Origin: Aminobacter sp. AP02
GTDB lineage: Bacteria > Pseudomonadota > Alphaproteobacteria > Rhizobiales > Rhizobiaceae
Assembly (NCBI RefSeq): GCF_003148805.1
Contig: NZ_QGGX01000014.1
Location: 90,239 to 154,238 of the forward strand
Direction: 5' to 3'
Length of the DNA stretch: 64,000 nucleotides
Of this stretch, positions 1 to 9,593 are shown piece by piece. The first letter of the stretch is position 1. The number at the start of each line of letters is the position of its first letter. The notes under the pieces are model-generated. The model worked only from the letters and a program-made list of their open reading frames with translations. It did no database searches and had not been told where the DNA came from. The position numbers and the translations under genes are program-made.

Positions 1-2
1 CG

Positions 3-1298
3 CTTCCGCTCGATCAAAACGATGACGGCGTCATCCAGACCATTTCGCTCGACAACAATGGGGAGAAATTGAACTACATCGTCGTGCTGAAAAAGCTGCG
101 GCCAACAAACATGTGGAGTGCGGGGCCGATCATCAAGGAGACGATGACCGTCGGTATCGTGGTTCCCGAGAGCGAAATCTATGCAACGTTGATTGCCGCT
201 CAGGAGAGCATCTCTCAGGCAACTAACCGCATTTTGCTCTATCAGCTGGCAGCGATCGGTGTTGCGCTGATGATCGTCTTTGCTGCAGTGTTCGGCCTAT
301 CTAAGCGCATCACGGCGGGCCTCAGTGCACTGGCCGCCGCTGCGCGCAAGCTGCAATCCAAGGACTATACTGTCCGTGTCGACATTCCCACAAAAGATGA
401 GGTCGGCGAGCTCGGGGTGGCCTTCAACCGCATGGCGGAGGAGATCAGCTACCATACTGAAAACCTAGAGCAACTCGTTGAGGACCGCACCCAAGATCTC
501 GAAAACGCCAACCAGAAGATCTCGTCGCTCAACGAAAAGCTGCGCAGCGAGAACGTCCGCCTCGGCGCCGAACTGGACGTTGCGCGCCAGATTCAACTGA
601 TGGTCTTGCCCAAGGATCGCGAATTGGCGACAATCCCAGGCGTCGAGATCGCAGCCTACATGCGGCCTGCCGACGAGGTCGGCGGTGACTATTACGATGT
701 GCTGCTCGACGGGCAAAAGCTCAAGGTCGGCATCGGTGACGTCACCGGTCACGGCTTGGAAAGCGGCGTTTTGATGCTGATGGTCCAATCGGTAGCCCGT
801 GCGCTGCAGGAAACAGGCGAGGACGATCCCCTGCAGTTTCTCGATCGGCTTAACCGAGCGATCTTCAAGAACCTAGAGCGCACTAATTCCGACAAGCACC
901 TTTCGCTCGCCTTCCTCGACTATGAAAACGGGAAGCTGACACTTTCTGGTCAGCACGAGGAGGTCGTGGTGGTGCGCGCCGAAGGCGTCGAGCGCATCGA
1001 CACGATCGACCTTGGATTTCCAATCGGGTTGGAAAAGGACATCTCGCCTTTTGTCGCGACTCGCAACGTAGCTTTTGCGACCGGCGATGTGGTGGTGCTC
1101 CATACCGACGGCGTGACTGAGGCGGAAGGCGCAAAGGGCGACCTTTTTGGCCTGGATCGCCTTGTCGAAAGCGCTCGCCAGCGCCATGGAGCGAGTGCTG
1201 AAGAGATAAAGGACGGAATTGTGGCGGATCTGATGGCTCATATTGGCACTAGCAAGATCCACGATGACATCACACTCGTAGTCATGAGGCACAGGTAA
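3..1298 (+). CDS. SpoIIE-type (PP2C-like) serine phosphatase with HAMP domain, 5' truncated by window edge
   Basis: The reading frame is open to the first bases of the window, so the N-terminus (probably a periplasmic sensor) is missing and 431 residues are visible. A membrane segment (IGVALMIVFAAVFGL) is followed by a HAMP domain (ITAGLSALAAAARKL to AFNRMAEEI), a coiled coil (NLEQLVEDRTQDLENANQ) and a SpoIIE phosphatase domain. The phosphatase has the metal motifs VGGDYYDV and GDVTGHG and ends near IHDDITLVV. The family dephosphorylates STAS-domain anti-anti-sigma-like partners. Two such partner genes follow within 5 bp of each other, so this is the input phosphatase of a partner-switching module. 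The signal sensed cannot be read here. Confidence 0.88.
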   Translation, partial: LPLDQNDDGVIQTISLDNNGEKLNYIVVLKKLRPTNMWSAGPIIKETMTVGIVVPESEIYATLIAAQESISQATNRILLYQLAAIGVALMIVFAAVFGLSKRITAGLSALAAAARKLQSKDYTVRVDIPTKDEVGELGVAFNRMAEEISYHTENLEQLVEDRTQDLENANQKISSLNEKLRSENVRLGAELDVARQIQLMVLPKDRELATIPGVEIAAYMRPADEVGGDYYDVLLDGQKLKVGIGDVTGHGLESGVLMLMVQSVARALQETGEDDPLQFLDRLNRAIFKNLERTNSDKHLSLAFLDYENGKLTLSGQHEEVVVVRAEGVERIDTIDLGFPIGLEKDISPFVATRNVAFATGDVVVLHTDGVTEAEGAKGDLFGLDRLVESARQRHGASAEEIKDGIVADLMAHIGTSKIHDDITLVVMRHR

Positions 1299-1302
1299 CG
1301 TC

Positions 1303-1863
1303 ATGGTCTCGCTATATGGTCCGACCGAGATTACCATCGGCATGAACAAAAGCGTCAGCCGCGTGAAGCTGTTCGATGGCCCGCTCGATCTGAGATGGCA
1401 TCACTGCGCCACGACCTCGGACTTCATTGCAGATCTGTTCGCGCTGCCGTTCAATGTTTCCCGCAGCGATTATCGCGAGGTACGACATAGCATCGGCTAT
1501 CTCGTCAATGAGCTGATCGAAAATGCCATTAAATTCCGCGAGCCAGGCGAGATTCTGGTCGAAGCGGCGATGGATAGTGATAACTTTAGGGTTAAGGTGG
1601 CCAACGTGATCAGCACCGAGGCCGCTGCCAAATTCCAAGCTCTGCTCACCGAGATCACCGTAGGCGATCCTGGCGACCTGCTTATCCAGCGCATCGAGGT
1701 CAACGCCGCCGACCCGGAAGCCTCCGGGTCTGGCCTTGGATTGCTGACGTTGATGAGCGACTATGGTGCCCGCTTGGCTTGGAAATTTAGTCCGGTCGAC
1801 GACGGCAGGCGCGTGCATGTCGAGACCTTCGCCACACTTCCTGTCAAACAGTCGCAGCAGTGA
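1303..1863 (+). CDS. ATPase-fold regulator of partner-switching module (slr1658-like)
   Basis: This 186-residue protein starts 4 bp after the phosphatase stop. It contains a degenerate histidine-kinase-like ATP-binding fold: [13 protein letters not shown] resembles the N box and [21 protein letters not shown] resembles the G box. These are hallmarks of anti-sigma-type kinases and of the slr1658-like regulators found next to SpoIIE phosphatases. The role is probably to bind or phosphorylate the STAS-like protein encoded next. An alternative start at 1342 (MNKSVSRV) would drop 13 residues; the upstream start is kept because it is tightly coupled to the phosphatase. The family assignment is from memory of motif and context. 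Confidence 0.75.
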   Translation: MVSLYGPTEITIGMNKSVSRVKLFDGPLDLRWHHCATTSDFIADLFALPFNVSRSDYREVRHSIGYLVNELIENAIKFREPGEILVEAAMDSDNFRVKVANVISTEAAAKFQALLTEITVGDPGDLLIQRIEVNAADPEASGSGLGLLTLMSDYGARLAWKFSPVDDGRRVHVETFATLPVKQSQQ

Positions 1864-1867
1864 GAGA

Positions 1868-2218
1868 ATGAGCCAAATTAGCGAAATCAAGACGGACGAA
1901 TACCGGGTTTGGGCCGAGGCCAGCTTGATCCATTTCGACGGCACGATGCGGCTGTCAGGCACCGATGCCTACGCGCCGATCATGGCTCTGATGAACGGAG
2001 TTTTGGCGGGATCTCCTGAAACTATCACGATCGAACTTACCGATCTCGAATTCCTCAACTCCTCGGGCATCAACCTGCTGGCGAAGTTTACCATTGAGGT
2101 GCGAAAGCATCCGAACGTCGCGCTTGTCGTACGTGGTAGTTCCCAGATCCCGTGGCAGAACAAATCCCTGCCGAATCTTAGGAAACTGCATCCAGCTATC
2201 TCTCTGCAGATCGACTGA
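1868..2218 (+). CDS. STAS-like anti-anti-sigma type regulator (slr1659-like)
   Basis: This 116-residue protein starts 4 bp after the previous stop with a GAGAGA-type ribosome site. The central segment [22 protein letters not shown] matches the STAS core, with the phosphorylatable Ser in the SSG turn. It is the expected substrate of both the SpoIIE phosphatase and the ATPase-fold protein, completing a three-gene switch. The longer frame beginning at 1763 would overlap the preceding gene by 100 bp and is not favoured. The downstream target (sigma factor, cyclase or other) is not encoded in view. Confidence 0.8.
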   Translation: MSQISEIKTDEYRVWAEASLIHFDGTMRLSGTDAYAPIMALMNGVLAGSPETITIELTDLEFLNSSGINLLAKFTIEVRKHPNVALVVRGSSQIPWQNKSLPNLRKLHPAISLQID

Positions 2219-2906
2219 TGCGTGCAGCCGAATGAGGAACATTTCCGCTGCACTTCGTTGAACCTGAGGATGGCGCAGTGCTCATCCGGTTGCTGAATCT
2301 CGGTCCCGGCGCTGTTCGATGGAGGCGGCGAGGAAGGGCGCGAGGCGTGTGCCTTTGCGGTCGCAACGCGGAACGGAAAGTGTGAACAGCCGGAATGGGC
2401 GCATTCCTCTTTTATTTTGAGGCTTGAAGGCCATCAGCGTATAGGTGTGAGCCAGCCTTCGCTCTATACAATGCAAACTCTACGGCCCGAGCGACACGGA
2501 TCAGGCAGCCGGCGGCCTTACAGCCAAACCTAACCAGGCCCGATCCGGCTCTATCGCTCGTGCTGTTGCCACCCTGCTGCCGCCGTTCGGAAAATCCGGA
2601 TCCCGCTGGATGGCTTCCTTCCGTCCCCGATTCTCTGCCAGTCAGGCCATGTCACGTTGTTTCACCGGAGCCAAACGAGGCGTTTGCCAGTTAACTTACC
2701 CAATTGCACCAGGCACGGCTTGCATGTTGCATCGCTCATTGATTCGATAGTGCGAACTGTGCAGTACATTCACTTGACGTAAGATGGTTCACGGTTCACG
2801 TGTTTGGATCATGAAGTAACCGGAACATAGTCGGGCGCTGGCGCTGCCAGGGGTGCTTTCCATCCGTCCCGAAGACGGGTTTGCGACAGAACCCGTGACA
2901 GCACGA
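2219..2906. other. Intergenic region without a convincing gene
   Basis: The 688 bp between the STAS-like gene and the AraC regulator show no ORF with a recognisable domain. A 7-bp inverted repeat (GTGCAGC at 2222-2228, GCTGCAC at 2247-2253) lies right after the STAS stop and could help terminate that operon. The direct repeat GGTTCAC-GGTTCAC occurs near 2784-2797. A 64-codon minus-strand frame at 2282-2476 has no family I recognise and is probably chance. Confidence 0.5.
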
Positions 2907-4007
2907 TCAAATCTGCAACTGTTGCAAGATTTCCCCCAGATGATTGACCTGGTTCATCACCGACAATGCCGTTCGCGTCGGGGCGAGCATGCCAGCGGCG
3001 GCAGCAGCCCTGACGTCGCTCGGCGAGCATCCGAACTCGTTGCGGAACGCCCGACTGAAGGTGGCGGCCTCCGAAAAGCATAGCCGGTCGGCGATCTGCT
3101 CAATGCTGCGCGCCAGAGCCGGATCAGCTAGTTCCTTGTAGGCGGCGAGCAGCCGCTGGCGTTGGATGTACCGGGTCACGCCGTGCATTGGTTCGAACAG
3201 GGCGTAGAGTCTGGAGCGCGACACCCCCAACCACCGACAGATCGTTTCAGGCCCGAGATTCGGCGAGCAGAGTTGCCGATGGATCAACTGCCGCGCCTTT
3301 TCGAGCATCGTCGCCTCGATTTGCCGCTGCGCCTCGGCGATACGATCGGATGTTGGCGCGAGACAGGCGGTGACCATCGCCCGCATTGCCTCGACGTAAT
3401 TGGGCACATCGTCTTCCGAGATGGTCAACAGCCGCCGTTCGAACGAAATCAGGAAGTCGGCAAGCAGGCCGCCCATGCCCGTCGGCCCCACGGTGCCAGA
3501 GTGCGCATCAAGCACGCCCGCAATCGGGCGCAACAGGTCACGAGGGATATAGACCGTCGACACACTGGAATCGGTCGCCGCCCCAACATAGGGGCGGTCC
3601 AGGGAGCGGAAGTGCACCTGGCGCGGTAGTGCGCCTGGGCCTTGCGATGCATGCATGGCACTTTCGGGCAGCACTAGACACCAGTGGTCGAGCGGATCTT
3701 TGCGGATGTGCCTCCACGTGCGTGGCACCGGCCTCCCCGGCATGCGTGCCGACGTGAAAGCCAGGCTGCCGAGGCTCCACACCTTCTGTTCAAAGACGAA
3801 ACCCTGCCCCGCTTCTGCGCTTGGCGAGGTATCGATCACTGAGGAGTGAAACGTACGCCAGGCTTCGAACTGATCTTGGGTTGGCAAATCTCGGGTGTCG
3901 AAACGCAAGATTGGAACAAGCCCCGGTGTAACCTCATCACGAACGTGGCCGTGGTCGCAATCGGCGACCGATGTGTCATCGAATTCTCGATCGGCCGCTC
4001 TCTTCAA
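2907..4007 (-). CDS. AraC-family transcriptional regulator
   Basis: This 366-residue protein has an N-terminal AraC-binding-like domain (about residues 40-210) and a C-terminal AraC/XylS DNA-binding domain (about 235-340). The first helix-turn-helix is LGPETICRWLGVSRSRLYALF and the second lies around SIEQIADRLCFSEAATFSRAFRNEFGCSPSDVR, which carries the classic FS-AAxFSRAFRxxFGxSP signature. The reading frame opens with TTG, so the exact start is uncertain and a GTG about 21 codons further in is possible. No target operon is adjacent: the neighbours are an empty region and an IS remnant. Ligand unknown. Confidence 0.85.
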   Translation of the reverse strand: MKRAADREFDDTSVADCDHGHVRDEVTPGLVPILRFDTRDLPTQDQFEAWRTFHSSVIDTSPSAEAGQGFVFEQKVWSLGSLAFTSARMPGRPVPRTWRHIRKDPLDHWCLVLPESAMHASQGPGALPRQVHFRSLDRPYVGAATDSSVSTVYIPRDLLRPIAGVLDAHSGTVGPTGMGGLLADFLISFERRLLTISEDDVPNYVEAMRAMVTACLAPTSDRIAEAQRQIEATMLEKARQLIHRQLCSPNLGPETICRWLGVSRSRLYALFEPMHGVTRYIQRQRLLAAYKELADPALARSIEQIADRLCFSEAATFSRAFRNEFGCSPSDVRAAAAAGMLAPTRTALSVMNQVNHLGEILQQLQI

Positions 4008-4316
4008 CTCTGGCTTGCCCCCGTAGCCAGAACAGTCGTCCCCGCCAGCGGCGGTGAGCTACGAAGTCCTGCCTCATTGCATCTCCTGTCAGTTTCCCGC
4101 CAAGATTGCAACATTCGGTGCTGTTACGTTTTTCAATGGACTGGTTATAGTTGGCGTACGTGAGCAGCTACCCCAGCCTACAGCAACCGCCGCCTTTCGT
4201 TCGAGACGATGAGCCGCGCGATATGGCTCTTCTTTGGTGCGATCTCAGTTGCCGTTATGCAGCGAAAATTGTGCTTGAGCGGGGTGTACCCTCTGAGAAA
4301 ATCCGCCGGCGGTGCA
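4008..4316. other. Intergenic region between AraC gene and IS remnant
   Basis: About 310 bp without a confident gene. A short plus-strand frame at 4209-4343 (start MSRAIWLFFGAISVAV, one hydrophobic segment) runs into the IS terminal repeat. It may be the truncated 5' end of a small membrane protein interrupted by the element, or chance. I cannot assign a family. Confidence 0.35.
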
Positions 4317-4729
4317 GCAGGTTCTGTTGCAACGGCCGGATGAGGACGCAGAGAGGTCCGATACGAGGATAATCACGCGGCAAGAATTCCGAAATGCTCG
4401 GCCAGGGATGGATTCGGATTGAAGGCGTATCTCGCCTGCCGCTTGCGCATCATGTGGATCATTTCGATGCCGTCGGTTGAAACGCTCCAGCAATAGCGGT
4501 GCGAAACGAACGGTCCAGCGGTGAATGGTCGTGTGGTCGACGGCAATGCCCCGCTCGGCCATCATCTCTTCAAGATCACGCAGGCTGAGATTGTAGGCCA
4601 GGTACCAGCGCACGCAAAGCAGGATCACTGATTGGTCGAACTGGCGGCCTTGAACATCTTGCCCGCCGAAAAAATGTCGAAGGGGTCTTGCCATAGCGCC
4701 GGCAAGCAAAACGTTGCAACAGAACCTGC
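4317..4729 (-). mobile_element. Internally deleted IS6-family element (solo remnant with both terminal repeats)
   Basis: The remnant is bounded by 18-bp perfect inverted repeats: GCAGGTTCTGTTGCAACG at 4317-4334 and its reverse complement at 4712-4729. The core GGTTCTGTTGCAA is typical of IS6-family ends. Total length is about 413 bp versus roughly 0.8 kb for intact members. The sequences flanking the repeats do not form an obvious 8-bp target duplication, suggesting recombination after insertion. It separates the AraC gene from the XRE-cupin gene and marks a rearrangement boundary at the edge of the urease block. Confidence 0.82.
4373..4657 (-). pseudogene. IS6-family transposase, frameshifted and with the catalytic centre deleted
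   Basis: The N-terminal part is clear (SVILLCVRWYLAYNLSLRDLEEMM, then ERGIAVDHTTIHRW). It fuses abruptly after LLERFNRR to the family C-terminus (GIEMIHMMRKRQARYAF through SLAEHFGILAA) in another frame, with stop at 4373. The whole middle of the protein, including the DDE catalytic core, is gone. The natural start MFKG at 4657 is also frameshifted by one missing base, since the ATG frame reads MFKAASSTNQ and stops. It therefore cannot make transposase. Flanking inverted repeats are intact, so it might still be moved by a full copy elsewhere. Confidence 0.82.
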
Positions 4730-4914
4730 AAGACCTTCTTGAAGACGGAGACAAGAAGGGATGATTAGATCGCCCAGCGCATCGGGCGCGCCGACACCAT
4801 CGGCTCGGTCCTGCAAGGTTTCGCCAAACCGGCAAAGACCTTCCCGTGGCACTGTAGAGGACACCTTCCACATGATCGCGGTAACGGTGGTGCAGGCGCA
4901 GGCTCGCTAAGCCT

Positions 4915-5658
4915 TCACTCCTCTCCGCCCTGAGGATATGAAATGATCGACAGGAACCGGATCGGCAGCTTTGCCAGTTGCTCGGGGCCGTGTGGCGTGT
5001 CGGCTTCGAAGAACAGGCTGTCGCCAGGCGCCATGTGATAGAGAGTCGAGCCGTGGCGATAGGTGATCTCGCCCTCAAGCAGATAGAGAAACTCCATTCC
5101 CGCGTGCTGGAATAACGGGAATGTGTCGGTATGGCTGGTCAGGGTGATGAGGTAGGGCTCGACCGAGACCGTGCTGGATGACGAACCGATGTAGCCGAGA
5201 AGGTTGTAGTGATGACCGGCGCGCGTGCCGCGCCGCTCGACCTCGACACCCGTTCCCGCCCGAACGAAGACCGCGCTGCGCTCTTCTTCGAAGCTTCTGA
5301 GCAGGGCGGTCATTGGTACTCCGAGCGCCTGGGACAAAGCCTGCAACGTGGTCAGCGATGCTGAGATGACACCGTTTTCGATCTTCGACATCATCCCGAC
5401 CGAGATGTTTGCGGCACCAGCAAGCTCGGTTGCGGTCATGCCGTGACGCTTGCGGCAAGCTCGTACCTCGCGCCCGATAGCAGCTTGCAGTTCGTTCTCG
5501 CCGGGCGCCCGGACTGCGTGCGGATCCTGTTGCAAGGCAACCGGCGCGGCCGTCCTGGCGAGCGCCGCTCCTCCTCGCGCCGGCAAGCCTGCGGCGCAAG
5601 CTGGACGCATGAGAACTGGACTGCTCATCCTGGCACCTCGTTGCTGTTGAGCTTGCAT
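4915..5658 (-). CDS. XRE-family regulator with C-terminal cupin domain
   Basis: In this 247-residue protein the helix-turn-helix spans about residues 60-115 (GREVRACRKRHGMTATELAGAANIS, then SKIENG and TLQALSQALGVP), the standard XRE/SinR pattern. A cupin domain follows at about 165-240 (HAGMEFLYLLEGEITYRHG, MAPGDSLFFEADTPHGPEQL). This architecture is common in regulators of amine, amino-acid or nitrogen catabolism, with the cupin as ligand sensor. It lies 37 bp downstream of ureJ on the same strand, so it may be co-transcribed with or control the urease operon. The start at 5658 has an AGGGGG ribosome site 6 bp upstream; 5628 (MSSPVL) is also plausible. Confidence 0.85.
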   Translation of the reverse strand: MQAQQQRGARMSSPVLMRPACAAGLPARGGAALARTAAPVALQQDPHAVRAPGENELQAAIGREVRACRKRHGMTATELAGAANISVGMMSKIENGVISASLTTLQALSQALGVPMTALLRSFEEERSAVFVRAGTGVEVERRGTRAGHHYNLLGYIGSSSSTVSVEPYLITLTSHTDTFPLFQHAGMEFLYLLEGEITYRHGSTLYHMAPGDSLFFEADTPHGPEQLAKLPIRFLSIISYPQGGEE

Positions 5659-5695
5659 CAGTTGCCCCCTGGGTGGGTCGTTGAAAATGCCGGCC

Positions 5696-6298
5696 TCAAA
5701 CGAGGCCAGTCACCACGCCTATGCCGGTGATCGCGGCCAGCGCACCCAGCGAGCGCACAGCCACTGCCCCGCGTGCGCCGGCCTTGCCGTCGAGAGCCAG
5801 GCCGAAGCCAAGTCCGGCCGCATGCAACATCGCCGTCGCCAGCACAAAACCGGCCCCATAGGCCAGACCGCTGGCGCTCTCGGGCATCTCGGCACCGTGG
5901 GCATAACCATGGAAGATCGCAAAGAAGCCGACCAGCGCCATGGCAGCGGCCGCCCCGGCCCGCAGATTGAAAGCGACAACGCCGCCGAAAACGACGATCG
6001 ACAAGCCGATGCCGAGTTCGACGAAAGGTAGGGCGATGCCGGCAAGGCCGAGCGCGCCACCCAGGACCATGACGGACACGAAACTTGCCGGGACCAGCCA
6101 GCGGGCCCGGCCGCCAAGCTGGGCGGCGAAGAGGCCGACCATCACCATGGCGAGCACATGGTCGAGGCCGCCGAGCGGGTGGGCAAATCCGTGGGTGAAG
6201 CCTTCGACGTGACCGAGGCCGGTATGCGCGCTGGCGAGTCCGGGCACCAGTGCGAAGGCTGCCAGCGCTGCTGTTCTTGCGAGAAATCTGGTGTTCAT
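5696..6298 (-). CDS. ureJ: HupE/UreJ-type nickel permease
   Basis: The 200-residue integral membrane protein has a signal-like N-terminus (MNTRFLARTAALAAFALVPGLASAH), the family motif HPLGGLDHVLAM, and about six hydrophobic segments. The later HGYAHGAEMP motif adds further histidines. HupE/UreJ proteins mediate nickel uptake or diffusion for hydrogenase or urease. As the last gene of the ure cluster, 40 bp after ureD, it should supply nickel to the accessory proteins encoded upstream. Length is normal for the family. Confidence 0.88.
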   Translation of the reverse strand: MNTRFLARTAALAAFALVPGLASAHTGLGHVEGFTHGFAHPLGGLDHVLAMVMVGLFAAQLGGRARWLVPASFVSVMVLGGALGLAGIALPFVELGIGLSIVVFGGVVAFNLRAGAAAAMALVGFFAIFHGYAHGAEMPESASGLAYGAGFVLATAMLHAAGLGFGLALDGKAGARGAVAVRSLGALAAITGIGVVTGLV

Positions 6299-6340
6299 GG
6301 TCTGCTTCCTTTCATCGGCTATGAGTCAGATATCGGGCTG

Positions 6341-7219
6341 TCATTTGCGCCTTAGGGCGGGTTGCTGGCCGAAGGCTGCTGCAACGGCGAGTATGAACAG
6401 GCTTTCGGCGATACCGCGCGCGGCGATCGCGTCTGCTGCCAGGCAACGCACGCCCCAGCCGGCGCCATTGGGGAGCGCCGTGATGCCGGTAACCTGGCGG
6501 CCAGGCCCACCAAGGCTTGCAAGCTCATCTATCGTCGGGAGCCGGTTAGGCGCGCCCACGAGCAAATAGCTGGACACGACCTTCCAAATACCGATGGGCG
6601 AAGCGGGGCCCGCAAGGTCCGCTCCAGTGATGTCGAGATTGTCGCGCACCAGCAGCCGCTCGTTGGCGTCGCGAATGTCGACTTTCGCCTTCAGGCACTC
6701 GAACGGCCGGCCGCGACCTTCGGGGTCGTGCAAGGCGAAGGCGTCGGACAACAGCAGCACCGCGCCTGGCGCGAGCCTGGCTTGAGTGATGTTCGAGCAT
6801 GCGGCGCCGGGAAACAGCACCAGCGGATCGGGGGTCAATGCCAGGAACGCTCCCTCCTGCAGAACGATCTCGGTCGTCTGGTGAGCCGGCTGGCCATGGC
6901 AGTCGTGAACGACAGTGGCCGCCTGGGTGGTGACGTGGCCGGCAGCGCCCTCCCCCACGTCGAAGCGGCTCGAGAGCCGGTCGTCGCGATAGAGCCCGCC
7001 TGATGAAGACTGCTGGTAGACGGTGAGCAAGGACGAGATGGCGGCATCGAGTGCAAACGGCCGCGTCATATGAAACGGGTAGGAGACGTATTGGCGCCCG
7101 ATATGCGTGCGCGCGCCGTGACGGGACAGCGCCAATTCGAAGCGGCCGCTTCGCGCCCCGGTCTGGCGCGTCTGTACCGGAGCGCGAAATACCGGCGGTT
7201 GGGGCCAATGGCTCGTCAT
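6341..7219 (-). CDS. ureD: Urease accessory protein UreD (UreH)
   Basis: This 292-residue protein matches the UreD family in size and in motifs such as [41 protein letters not shown] (family core), [13 protein letters not shown] and [19 protein letters not shown]. UreD is the scaffold of the UreDFG complex, which delivers nickel to the urease active site, and binds apo-urease. The ATG overlaps the ureG stop by 4 bp (ATGA), indicating translational coupling. It is placed after ureG, so all accessory genes are present: D, E, F, G and J. Confidence 0.92.
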   Translation of the reverse strand: MTSHWPQPPVFRAPVQTRQTGARSGRFELALSRHGARTHIGRQYVSYPFHMTRPFALDAAISSLLTVYQQSSSGGLYRDDRLSSRFDVGEGAAGHVTTQAATVVHDCHGQPAHQTTEIVLQEGAFLALTPDPLVLFPGAACSNITQARLAPGAVLLLSDAFALHDPEGRGRPFECLKAKVDIRDANERLLVRDNLDITGADLAGPASPIGIWKVVSSYLLVGAPNRLPTIDELASLGGPGRQVTGITALPNGAGWGVRCLAADAIAARGIAESLFILAVAAAFGQQPALRRK

Positions 7220-7863
7220 CTGAACAACACGTCCGAGACGATGCGGTCAGCGATCGCGTCGACCCCTTCATTGCTGCGGCAATTGGTGAGGGCCATCGGC
7301 CGACCGGCGCGCGCGGTGGCGGCCTGCGCTGCCATCGCCGCGAGATCGACACCGACGTAAGGTGCGAGGTCGGTCTTGTTGACGACCAGCAGGTCGCATT
7401 TGAGCACGCCTGGGCCATTCTTGCGCGGAATGTCGTCGCCGCCGGCGACGTCGATGACGAACATCCACCAGTCGACGAGATCGAGCGAAAAGGTCGAGGC
7501 GAGGTTGTCGCCGCCGCTCTCGATCAGGATCAACTCGACATCCGGAAACAACGCCTCGAGATCGTCGGCGGCGGCGATGTTGAGGGTGGGATCCTCGCGA
7601 ATGACGGTGTGCGGGCAAGCACCCGCCTCAACGGCGGCGACGCGCGCCGGATCGATCAGCCCCGAGCGGCGGATGCGCTCTGCATCCTCTGCGGTGACGA
7701 GGTCGTTGGTGACGATCGCCAGCGACACGCCGCGCGCCGCAAAGGCCGGGATCAGCCGTTCGATCAACGCGGTCTTGCCGGAGCCGACGGGACCGCCGAT
7801 GCCGATGCGAGCGGCGCCGACACGCGACGGCGAAGGAGAATGGGTAGACGTCCTGGTGTCCAT
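7216..7863 (-). CDS. ureG: Urease accessory GTPase UreG
   Basis: The 215-residue SIMIBI-class GTPase has the P-loop [17 protein letters not shown] and the conserved metal-site motif CPHT in [16 protein letters not shown]. Other family segments are [16 protein letters not shown] and the base-recognition [14 protein letters not shown]. UreG couples GTP hydrolysis to nickel transfer into UreC. It begins 4 bp before the ureC stop region ends and overlaps ureD, so it is embedded in the ure operon. All catalytic motifs look intact. Confidence 0.95.
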   Translation of the reverse strand: MDTRTSTHSPSPSRVGAARIGIGGPVGSGKTALIERLIPAFAARGVSLAIVTNDLVTAEDAERIRRSGLIDPARVAAVEAGACPHTVIREDPTLNIAAADDLEALFPDVELILIESGGDNLASTFSLDLVDWWMFVIDVAGGDDIPRKNGPGVLKCDLLVVNKTDLAPYVGVDLAAMAAQAATARAGRPMALTNCRSNEGVDAIADRIVSDVLFR

Positions 7864-7867
7864 AGTG

Positions 7868-9580
7868 TCACCTCAGCATGTAGCGTTGGGTCAGCGGCAG
7901 TTCGTAAGCCGGCTCGCAGGTGGCAAGTTCGCCGTCGACGAAGACGTCGAAGGTCTGCGGATCGACCCGAATGTTGGGACAGGCATCGTTGTGCAGCATG
8001 TCCTTCTTCGACAGCGCGCGATTGCCGCGCGACGGCAGCAAGGCCTTCTTGAGATCAAGCGTGCCGGCAAGGCCGCGGTCGATCGCCAGCGGATTGACGA
8101 AGCAGGCCGAAAGCGCCTGCTTGGCCCGGCCGAAAGCTCCCCATTGCGGGCGCAGGAGCAGCGGCTCGCAGGTCATCAGCGAAGCGGCACTGTCGCCCAT
8201 CGCACCCCAGGCGATGAAGCCGCCCTTGATCACCAGTTCCGGCTTGATACCGAAGAAGGCGGGCCGCCAGATGACGATGTCGGCCATCTTGCCGTCCTCG
8301 AGCGAACCAACGTGTTCGGCAATGCCAAACGTGCGCGCAGCGTTGATGGTGTATTTGGCGACGTAGCGCTTGATGCGCTCATTGTCGCCGAAGCGCGTCG
8401 TCTCCTCCGGCAGGCGTCCGCGCTGCTTCTTCATCTTGTCGGCCAACTGCCAGGTGCGGCAGATCACCTCGTTGATGCGGCCCATGCCCTGGCTGTCGGA
8501 GCCGAGCATCGAGATCGCGCCGATGTCATGCAGGATGTCCTCGGCCGCGATGGTCTGGGCGCGGATGCGGCTTTCGGCAAAAGCGACGTCCTCGGGGATC
8601 GCCGGGTTGAGATGGTGGCACACCATCGTCATGTCGAGATGTTCGTCGAAGGTGTTGATCGTGTAGGGATTGGTGGGGTTGGTCGAGGACGGCAGGCACC
8701 ACGGCACGCCGGCGACGCTGATGATGTCGGGCGCGTGACCGCCGCCGGCACCCTCGGTATGGTACATGTGGATGGTGCGGCCGTTGATGGCGGCGAGCGT
8801 ATCCTCAAGAAAGCCGGACTCGTTCAGCGTGTCGGTATGGATCTGGACCGGAAAATCGAGCTCATCGGCCACGGTCAGGCATGTGTCGATCGAGGCCGGC
8901 ATCGTGCCCCAATCCTCGTGCAGCTTGAGGCCGAGGCAGCCCGTCTCGATCTGCTCCACGAGCGAAGCAGGGCGGTGCGAGTTGCCGCGGCCGAGAAAAC
9001 CGAAGTTGATCGGCCAGTGCTCGGCCGCCTGCAGCATCTTGCCGACATTGAACGGCCCGCCGCAGTCGATGCCGACGGTGATCGGGCCCAGCGAGCCGCC
9101 GAGCATGGTGGTGATGCCGGAGGCGATGGCATGATCGCAGAGTTGTGCGCTGTCGAAGTGAACGTGCACGTCGAGCGCTCCAGCAGTTGCGATCAGTCCC
9201 TCGCAGTCGCGCACGGTGGTCGCCGCAGAGACGATGAGGCGCGGATCGACGCCGTCCATGGTGGCCGGATTGCCGGCCTTGCCGATACCAACGATCTTGC
9301 CGTCGCGGATGCCGAGATCGCCCTTGACGATGCCTATGACGGCATCGATCACGGTGACGTTGCAGAGCAGGAAGTCGAGCGCGCCCTCGACGCTGGTGAC
9401 GCCGGCAGCGAGGCCTGCGCCATCGCGCAGCGTCTTGCCGCCGCCATGCAGGCATTCGTCGCCATAGACAGCGAAATCCTTCTCGACGACGGCAACCAGC
9501 GAGGTGTCGCCGAGACGGAAGCCGTCACCGGTGGTCGGGCCGTACATTGCCGCATAGTCGCGGCGTGACAGGGTTGCCAT
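7868..9580 (-). CDS. ureC: Urease alpha (catalytic) subunit
   Basis: A protein of 570 residues, normal for UreC. Active-site motifs are complete: DVHVHF (two nickel-ligand His), the carbamylated Lys in [33 protein letters not shown], the flap MVCHHL with its Cys-His, and the nickel-binding Asp in [10 protein letters not shown]. The start at 9580 (MATLSRRDY) is chosen because it has GGAGGAACG just upstream and matches the family N-terminus. A longer frame to 9712 would run into ureAB. Urease hydrolyses urea to ammonia and carbamate in the cytoplasm. Confidence 0.96.
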   Translation of the reverse strand: MATLSRRDYAAMYGPTTGDGFRLGDTSLVAVVEKDFAVYGDECLHGGGKTLRDGAGLAAGVTSVEGALDFLLCNVTVIDAVIGIVKGDLGIRDGKIVGIGKAGNPATMDGVDPRLIVSAATTVRDCEGLIATAGALDVHVHFDSAQLCDHAIASGITTMLGGSLGPITVGIDCGGPFNVGKMLQAAEHWPINFGFLGRGNSHRPASLVEQIETGCLGLKLHEDWGTMPASIDTCLTVADELDFPVQIHTDTLNESGFLEDTLAAINGRTIHMYHTEGAGGGHAPDIISVAGVPWCLPSSTNPTNPYTINTFDEHLDMTMVCHHLNPAIPEDVAFAESRIRAQTIAAEDILHDIGAISMLGSDSQGMGRINEVICRTWQLADKMKKQRGRLPEETTRFGDNERIKRYVAKYTINAARTFGIAEHVGSLEDGKMADIVIWRPAFFGIKPELVIKGGFIAWGAMGDSAASLMTCEPLLLRPQWGAFGRAKQALSACFVNPLAIDRGLAGTLDLKKALLPSRGNRALSKKDMLHNDACPNIRVDPQTFDVFVDGELATCEPAYELPLTQRYMLR

Positions 9581-9593
9581 GGTCGTTCCTCCC

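Noticed and set aside
2282..2476. 64-codon minus-strand frame
   Set aside because: No recognisable domain, weak start, and isolated in a non-coding region.
4245..5078. 277-codon minus-strand frame spanning the IS remnant and part of the XRE gene
   Set aside because: Only the middle (about 4480-4690) reads as transposase; both ends are out-of-frame or shadow sequence.
7376..9568. 730-codon plus-strand frame opposite ureC and ureG
   Set aside because: It is the antisense shadow of strongly conserved urease genes and has a biased composition with no domain.
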